A stretch of 10,848 bases of DNA from an uncultured Planctomycetaceae bacterium. GTDB taxonomy: Bacteria; Planctomycetota; Planctomycetia; Planctomycetales; Planctomycetaceae. This document shows positions 7,065-10,848 of the stretch, piece after piece. Position 1 is the first letter of the stretch. Each line of letters opens with the position of its first letter. Made by a program: the position numbers and the translations under genes. The stretch covers positions 1 through 10,848 of the forward strand of contig CALJUK010001082.1 in assembly GCA_937975745.1 (NCBI GenBank). Direction: 5' to 3'. The notes beneath the pieces are model-generated. The model was given only the letters and a program-made list of their open reading frames with translations, did no database searches and had not been told where the DNA came from.

Positions 7065-8577
7065 TCACGGCCGACATGTCGTCGGCAATGAGCTCTTGTT
7101 GGCGAAATTCCCGGACGGCCTCGTAAATCGCGGAGAGAATCTGTCTGCCAGAACGGTGGCGGTGCTGGAGCACTGTTCTGATGACACGCTCGCTGCCGAA
7201 GAGGTCACGGTTGGCCCCAATGGATTCCTGAAAACCGTCCGTAACGACGAGCAGGATATCGCCGTTTGCGAGATGGACCGGCTGGGACGTGTTAACGCAC
7301 TTCGCCGGCTCTAAACCCAGCGACATACCGGTGCTATCCAGTCGGCGAACCTCGCCCTCGTTCGGAAGCAGGTAGCCGCAATGTCCGGCAGCGGCGTAGG
7401 ACAGCGTCCGCTCGGTGGGATTCAGCCGACCGAAAAACAGCGTGACGAAGCTGCCTGTGTCGAGATCGTCGCAGAGAAACCGATTGATGGTCGTCAGGAC
7501 GTCTCCGGGTTTGTCAGTGAAGCTGCGTAGGGCTCTGAGATAGGCACGCAACTGCGTCATGATGAACGCTGCACCAAGCCCATGGCCGACAACATCGCCG
7601 AGTGCAAAGTCGAATTGGCCGTTCTGTGGGCTCAGAAAGTCCAGGTAATCGCCGGAAGTCTCGTCGGCCGAATACACGTGGCCGAAGACATCGAAACCGG
7701 AAATTCGTGGGGCTGGGTCCGGGAGCATCCTTCGCTGCATTTGTGCAGCTGCGTGCAGACTGACGGCCATGCGTCGATGGTCTGTAACATCGATGATGAT
7801 GCCGACCGTTCCCATCAGATGCTGCTGTGCGTCACGGAGCGGCTCGATGCAGAGATCCAGTGTCATTCCATCATGCACGATTCTGACGGAACGGGACCGA
7901 CGACCGGTCAACGCTGACCGGTGCGCAGCAATCACCTCGTCTGTTTGCCGGAGACCCCCGAATGCTTCGGCAATGTCTCGCCCGACCATTTCAGCCGGCA
8001 ATTGCCCGGAAGGGAGCGGACGAACTCCGATCGCCGATGTCAGCTGCAGTTGGGTATCGGTGGTCCACAGTACGGCGGGAAGCTGTTCGGCCATCAGACG
8101 GAGTCGTTCTTCGTGGTTCCACCGCGTCGCCAGCAGACGACTCCGTTCGATTGCGTAGCGAATCGTTCGGTCCAGCAGTGGGCCGTCGATGCACTGTTTG
8201 ACGAGGTAGTCTTGTGCACCGCTTTGGACGGCTGCTAAGGCCACCTCGTCGTCTTCGGTGCCCGTCAGTACGACGATCGGTAGCCGCGGGCATGCCGAGT
8301 GAAGTCGAACGCACGTCTCAACACCGCTGCTGTCGGGCAGTGTGAGATCGAGTAAGACGGCATCAAAGGTGGTCCGTGCGGCCTGGTCCAGACCAGAGGT
8401 CAGCGTCGTTGCGTGTGTGACCGTGTAACGGGCCGGGACTGCCTGGGAGAGCAAACCGCTGATTCGAGCGAACGCTGTCAGGCTGTCTTCGACGACCAGC
8501 AGCTGAAATTGAGATTGGGTAGACATGGCTGAGAGGTGCGCCGCAGAGTGGGCTCCGGCGTTGTCAGATGAGTTCAC
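7027..8577 (-). CDS. Response-regulator phosphatase: REC-PAS-PP2C (RsbU/SpoIIE type)
   Basis: A 516-residue cytoplasmic signalling protein. The receiver domain (about 25-145) is complete: LLVVEDS with Glu30/Asp31, VLLDLTLPDSSG with phospho-acceptor Asp77, VVLTGTEDD with Thr105, and DYLVKQ with Lys127. A PAS-like segment follows (about 158-268, LRLMAEQLPAVLWTTD to GIIIDVTDHR). The C-terminal PP2C domain (about 275-510) has AAQMQRRMLPDPAP (277-290), ETSGDYLDF (306-314), LGDVVGHGLGAAF (326-338), YAAAGHCGYLL (394-404), VVTDGFQES (444-452) and IADDMSAVII (497-506). The predicted job is phosphorylation-controlled dephosphorylation of a Ser/Thr phosphoprotein, as in partner-switching stress pathways. 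The GTG at 8577 overlaps the upstream FixJ-type gene's TGA as GTGA, suggesting translational coupling; ATG at 8526 is an alternative start. The last five residues derive from a 19-bp duplication, so the C-terminal tail is altered. Confidence 0.9.
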   Translation of the reverse strand: MNSSDNAGAHSAAHLSAMSTQSQFQLLVVEDSLTAFARISGLLSQAVPARYTVTHATTLTSGLDQAARTTFDAVLLDLTLPDSSGVETCVRLHSACPRLPIVVLTGTEDDEVALAAVQSGAQDYLVKQCIDGPLLDRTIRYAIERSRLLATRWNHEERLRLMAEQLPAVLWTTDTQLQLTSAIGVRPLPSGQLPAEMVGRDIAEAFGGLRQTDEVIAAHRSALTGRRSRSVRIVHDGMTLDLCIEPLRDAQQHLMGTVGIIIDVTDHRRMAVSLHAAAQMQRRMLPDPAPRISGFDVFGHVYSADETSGDYLDFLSPQNGQFDFALGDVVGHGLGAAFIMTQLRAYLRALRSFTDKPGDVLTTINRFLCDDLDTGSFVTLFFGRLNPTERTLSYAAAGHCGYLLPNEGEVRRLDSTGMSLGLEPAKCVNTSQPVHLANGDILLVVTDGFQESIGANRDLFGSERVIRTVLQHRHRSGRQILSAIYEAVREFRQQELIADDMSAVIIRANFDHTCEL

Positions 8578-9248
8578 GGTGGCCCGGCGAGTGTGTCATG
8601 ACTTAATCCCGATTCGACTTGCCGCAGCGTCATCACCATGCGAACCAGGTCCGCGGCCGATTCCGCAGACATCTTATTGAGAATGCTGGCCCGTTGGTTG
8701 CGGACCGTGTTGTGACTGGTGCCAAGGGTCATCGCGATGACTTTGACGGCTTTGACCTCAGCCAGCATGTCGAGAATCTGCCGCTCGCGCTCGGTGAGCG
8801 CATCAATCGATTCACGAATGGAGCGATCTTCCGCTTCGGCGATTTCTCGGCTGCGGTCGGCCGTCATGGCTGTACTGATGTGTTCCAGCAGTGTCTTGTC
8901 GTCGATTGGCTTTTCGGCGAAGTGGATCGCGCCCGATTTGAGCGCGCTGACGGCCATGGGCACGTCACCGTGCGCCGTCAGGAAAATCGTCGGCAACTTG
9001 CAACCCTTAGTTGTCAGATGCCGATGGAGTGCCAAACCGTCCATTCCCGGCATTCGGACGTCCAGCAGCAGGCAGCCGTAGCAGGGGGGCGAATACTGTT
9101 CGAGAAACGCTTCCGCACTCGCGAACGTTTGAAACTGGTATCCAGCCGCATCCAGCAGCAAACCGATTGCCCGACGGACGGATGCATCATCGTCAACGAC
9201 GAAAACCGTACTCGGATTAGAATTGCTCGTTTCACTGGTACTCATCAT
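8574..9248 (-). CDS. FixJ-type response regulator (REC plus LuxR-type HTH)
   Basis: A 224-residue DNA-binding regulator. The receiver domain (14-130) reads VFVVDDDASVRR (acidic pocket), GCLLLDVRMPGMDG with phospho-acceptor Asp63, IFLTAHGDVPMAV with Thr91, and HFAEKPID with Lys113; the LTAHGD and EKP strings are typical of the FixJ subfamily. A LuxR-type helix-turn-helix follows (about 150-205): ALTERERQILDML, then AMTLGTSHNTVRNQRASILNKM. The recognition helix TVRNQRA departs from the usual TV-x-x-H-R form. It should act as a phosphorylation-activated transcription factor, presumably paired with the PAS histidine kinase encoded upstream. The frame extends to a GTG at 9467, but the extra 73 residues look unlike protein; ATG at 9248 (or 9245) begins near the first strand. 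No ribosome site is evident. The stop overlaps the next gene's GTG start. Confidence 0.92.
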   Translation of the reverse strand: MMSTSETSNSNPSTVFVVDDDASVRRAIGLLLDAAGYQFQTFASAEAFLEQYSPPCYGCLLLDVRMPGMDGLALHRHLTTKGCKLPTIFLTAHGDVPMAVSALKSGAIHFAEKPIDDKTLLEHISTAMTADRSREIAEAEDRSIRESIDALTERERQILDMLAEVKAVKVIAMTLGTSHNTVRNQRASILNKMSAESAADLVRMVMTLRQVESGLSHDTLAGPP

Positions 9249-9308
9249 GACACTAATCGATGACGATTTGGAAATGCATTCGACGGCATCTTCGCGTGCG
9301 AGCCAACG

Positions 9309-9343
9309 GGCAAGACGTCGTTTGAGTGGGCCAGTGTCTTGCC
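9309..9343 (-). other. 8-bp inverted repeat (hairpin) in the regulator leader
   Basis: GGCAAGAC (9309-9316) and GTCTTGCC (9336-9343) are perfect inverted copies with a 19 nt spacer. The repeat lies 61 bp upstream of the regulator ATG. No T-run follows on the minus strand, so an intrinsic terminator is unlikely; a dyad operator or an mRNA hairpin are the options. Confidence 0.4.
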
Positions 9344-9409
9344 ATGCGGATGTGGATGAGAACCATTGATGCAGGTGGCAACTCTGATTCCCACAAAACC
9401 ATCCAATCC

Positions 9410-9421
9410 GGAATGCATTCC
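9410..9421. repeat. 12-bp perfect palindrome with related sites in the same leader
   Basis: GGAATGCATTCC at 9410-9421 is its own reverse complement. Close relatives are AATGCATTC at 9273-9281 and GAATGCACTC at 9568-9577, so three similar motifs flank the region between kinase and regulator. This is a candidate dimeric-regulator site; the third copy lies at the kinase/leader boundary, just upstream in transcription terms. Confidence 0.35.
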
Positions 9422-9583
9422 CCAGGCAACGATTCCTAAGACCATTTATCGAATAGAGAAGAAGCACGCCCGAGACAGGCTCTGCAGTGTCGCTCGGAGA
9501 AGCTTGAACGGGATATTATGTGCGTGAAACGAACCGCTGCCAAGCCCACTGGTCATTCATTGAGGCTGAATGCACTCAGAAAC

Positions 9584-10822
9584 TTACGGGTTGGCTTGGT
9601 TCGGGAGTCCGCCCATCGCCCACGGATTCGCCTCGTCCGGCCTCAACGGAAGACGGAAACTTGCGCACAGGCCGCCCGATGGTTGGGCATGAATCGTGAG
9701 TGTTCCCTGGTGGGATTCGATAATCGAGCGGCTGATGGGAAGTCCCATTCCAAGGCCTCGCTCTTTCTGAGTGAAGAACGGTTCGAAGAACTTGGCCACA
9801 TCCTCGTCGGGAATCCGTGGCCCAGTGTCCGAAACTGTGACTTGTACGGCGTCATCATCTATTCTCGTGCTGACCTGAACAATGCGGACGTCGGAGTTCG
9901 TTTGCAGAATCGCGTCGAACGCATTTCGCACGAGATTTAGGACCACCTGCTGGGTTTGAACTCGATCCACGGGAACTTCCGGAAGGTCGGGTTGAAGGTC
10001 CAGCTTCAGTTGGATCTTCTGAACGTGTGCTTCCGTCTCGACCATCGAGCAGATCTCGCGGATCGCATCGTTGAGGTCGGTTGGCAGTCGCTCGGCAGCA
10101 TGCTTCTTCACCAGCCTTCGTAACCGTCGAATGATTTCGCCCGCTCGGAGCGATTCTGCTGCCGCGTCCTCCAGCACCTTGCACAACGTGTCGCGGTCTT
10201 TCTCCAGCTTCCACTGGCCGCCATTGAGGTTCAGAATGCAACTGCGGATGTAGGCCACAATCGCCATCAGGGGTTGATTGAGTTCGTGCGCCAGGCCGGA
10301 CGCCATCTCGCCCATGGTGTTCAGCCGTGAGAGATGTGCCAAGTCCTGTTGAGTCTGCCGAGCCCGCTCTTCGATCGCCAATCGCTCGGAAATGTCGACG
10401 AACGCCGTCACGGCGAGGCGTACGTTTCCGCTGCTATCGAGCACGGGCGAACCCCATGCCTGCAACGGAATCCGCCGATTGTTGCGCTCGACGACCATGT
10501 CGGCGATCGACGACTTCTCTCCCTGCAGGGCTCGCATCACCGGCGTGCGAGACGCATGGTAAATCTGATCGGTTCCGGATTGGAACCCGCGAAAAACACC
10601 CGCCAGGTCTTCCAGCGACTTTGTCTGAAGAATCTCGGGGCCGAACAGTTCAACCGCCAATTCATTGGCGAAATACGGAGTCCCATCGACATGCGCGACG
10701 AAGACTCCGACCGGCATGGCTTCGACAAATTGCTTTAGCAACCGTTCACTGTCTCGGACGGCTCGTTCGGCCTGGACCCGGACCTGGACATCGTGGGCCA
10801 GTTCGCGGTTGTGCTGGGTCAA
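9584..10822 (-). CDS. PAS-domain sensor histidine kinase (FixL-like)
   Basis: A 412-residue kinase without transmembrane segments in the visible part. Residues 1-30 look like a coiled coil (TQHNRELAHDVQVRVQAERAVRDSERL). A PAS domain (about 28-145, FVEAMPVGVFVAHVDG to FVDISER) should sense an unknown signal; no heme-binding site could be assigned. The HisKA domain has LNTMGEMASGLAHELNQPLMAIVAY with His179 as the phosphorylated residue. The ATPase domain has VVLNLVRNAFDAI (N box, Asn300), VSDTGPRIPDED (G1 box, 330-341), AKFFEPFFTQKERGLGMGLPIS (F and G2 boxes) and a final GGLCASFRLPL. The G1 box has Arg336 where DxGxG needs Gly, which may reduce ATP binding. The only full-length start is TTG at 10822; 12 nt further upstream is an in-frame TAG, and the ATG at 10717 would cut into the PAS domain. 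Its likely partner is the FixJ-type regulator 335 bp downstream. Confidence 0.85.
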   Translation of the reverse strand: MTQHNRELAHDVQVRVQAERAVRDSERLLKQFVEAMPVGVFVAHVDGTPYFANELAVELFGPEILQTKSLEDLAGVFRGFQSGTDQIYHASRTPVMRALQGEKSSIADMVVERNNRRIPLQAWGSPVLDSSGNVRLAVTAFVDISERLAIEERARQTQQDLAHLSRLNTMGEMASGLAHELNQPLMAIVAYIRSCILNLNGGQWKLEKDRDTLCKVLEDAAAESLRAGEIIRRLRRLVKKHAAERLPTDLNDAIREICSMVETEAHVQKIQLKLDLQPDLPEVPVDRVQTQQVVLNLVRNAFDAILQTNSDVRIVQVSTRIDDDAVQVTVSDTGPRIPDEDVAKFFEPFFTQKERGLGMGLPISRSIIESHQGTLTIHAQPSGGLCASFRLPLRPDEANPWAMGGLPNQANP

Positions 10823-10848
10823 CTCGTCCGTTCGCTAGCAGGGACGTT

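Larger units (their letters stand above)
9249..9583 (-). other. 335 bp leader between histidine kinase and FixJ-type regulator
   Basis: No convincing gene was found on either strand. The open frame continuing upstream of the regulator is rich in Trp, Cys and His and resembles no receiver-domain extension. The stretch holds an 8-bp inverted repeat (9309-9343), a 12-bp palindrome (9410-9421) and related motifs, so it may carry a separate promoter or a structured leader for the regulator gene. Confidence 0.45.

Noticed and set aside
9249..9467. N-terminal extension of the FixJ-type regulator from a GTG at 9467
   Set aside because: The 73 extra residues (Cys, Trp and His rich) do not resemble any domain, and receiver domains of this family begin close to the ATG at 9248.
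9518..9940. Plus-strand 140-residue open frame crossing the leader and the kinase 3' end
   Set aside because: Most of it is antisense to the ATPase domain of the kinase, with Arg-rich composition typical of a shadow frame.

Overview
The window looks like chromosomal DNA from a member of the Planctomycetes. This is inferred from the gene mix (FixL/FixJ-type two-component proteins, several SpoIIE/RsbU-type PP2C phosphatases, a COG3618 amidohydrolase), moderately high GC by eye, weak or absent Shine-Dalgarno sites at several genes, and roomy intergenic gaps. No rRNA, tRNA, insertion sequence or CRISPR array was seen. Seven of the eight clear coding regions lie on the minus strand, and none of them looks recently acquired.

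Region 1 (about 1-5724, minus strand, read right to left) is one probable operon for an envelope or extracellular glycan. In transcription order it holds a PP2C phosphatase with a degenerate receiver domain (4531-5724), a GT4 glycosyltransferase (3307-4512), a MurJ/MviN-like lipid-linked-sugar flippase (1621-3267), UDP-galactopyranose mutase glf (469-1566), and the start of a GT2 glycosyltransferase that runs off the left edge (1-321). Gaps within it are 18, 39, 54 and 147 bp. The set suggests a galactofuranose-containing polysaccharide or glycolipid: glf supplies UDP-Galf, the two transferases add sugars, and the flippase exports the lipid-linked product. The leading phosphatase is a likely regulator.

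Region 2 (5725-6132) is a 408 bp divergent intergenic region. Close upstream of the operon it carries an unusual cluster of short direct repeats, including a gapped 16-bp unit repeated with a 22-bp period. On its far side a single plus-strand gene (6133-6972) encodes an L-fuconolactonase-like TIM-barrel hydrolase.

Region 3 (7027-10822, minus strand) is a signalling cluster, in transcription order: a PAS histidine kinase (9584-10822), a 335 bp leader, a FixJ-type response regulator (8574-9248), and a REC-PAS-PP2C phosphatase (7027-8577) whose GTG start overlaps the regulator's stop. The 3' end of the phosphatase gene carries a perfect 19-bp tandem duplication that shifts the frame and sets the present stop. 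The kinase has two oddities: an in-frame stop directly before a coiled-coil-like N-terminus, and an arginine in place of the second glycine of the ATP-binding G1 box.

I found no clearly new defence or mobile system. The most notable points are the phosphatase with a non-phosphorylatable receiver domain at the head of a glycan operon, the repeats in front of it, and the sequence lesions in the signalling cluster.
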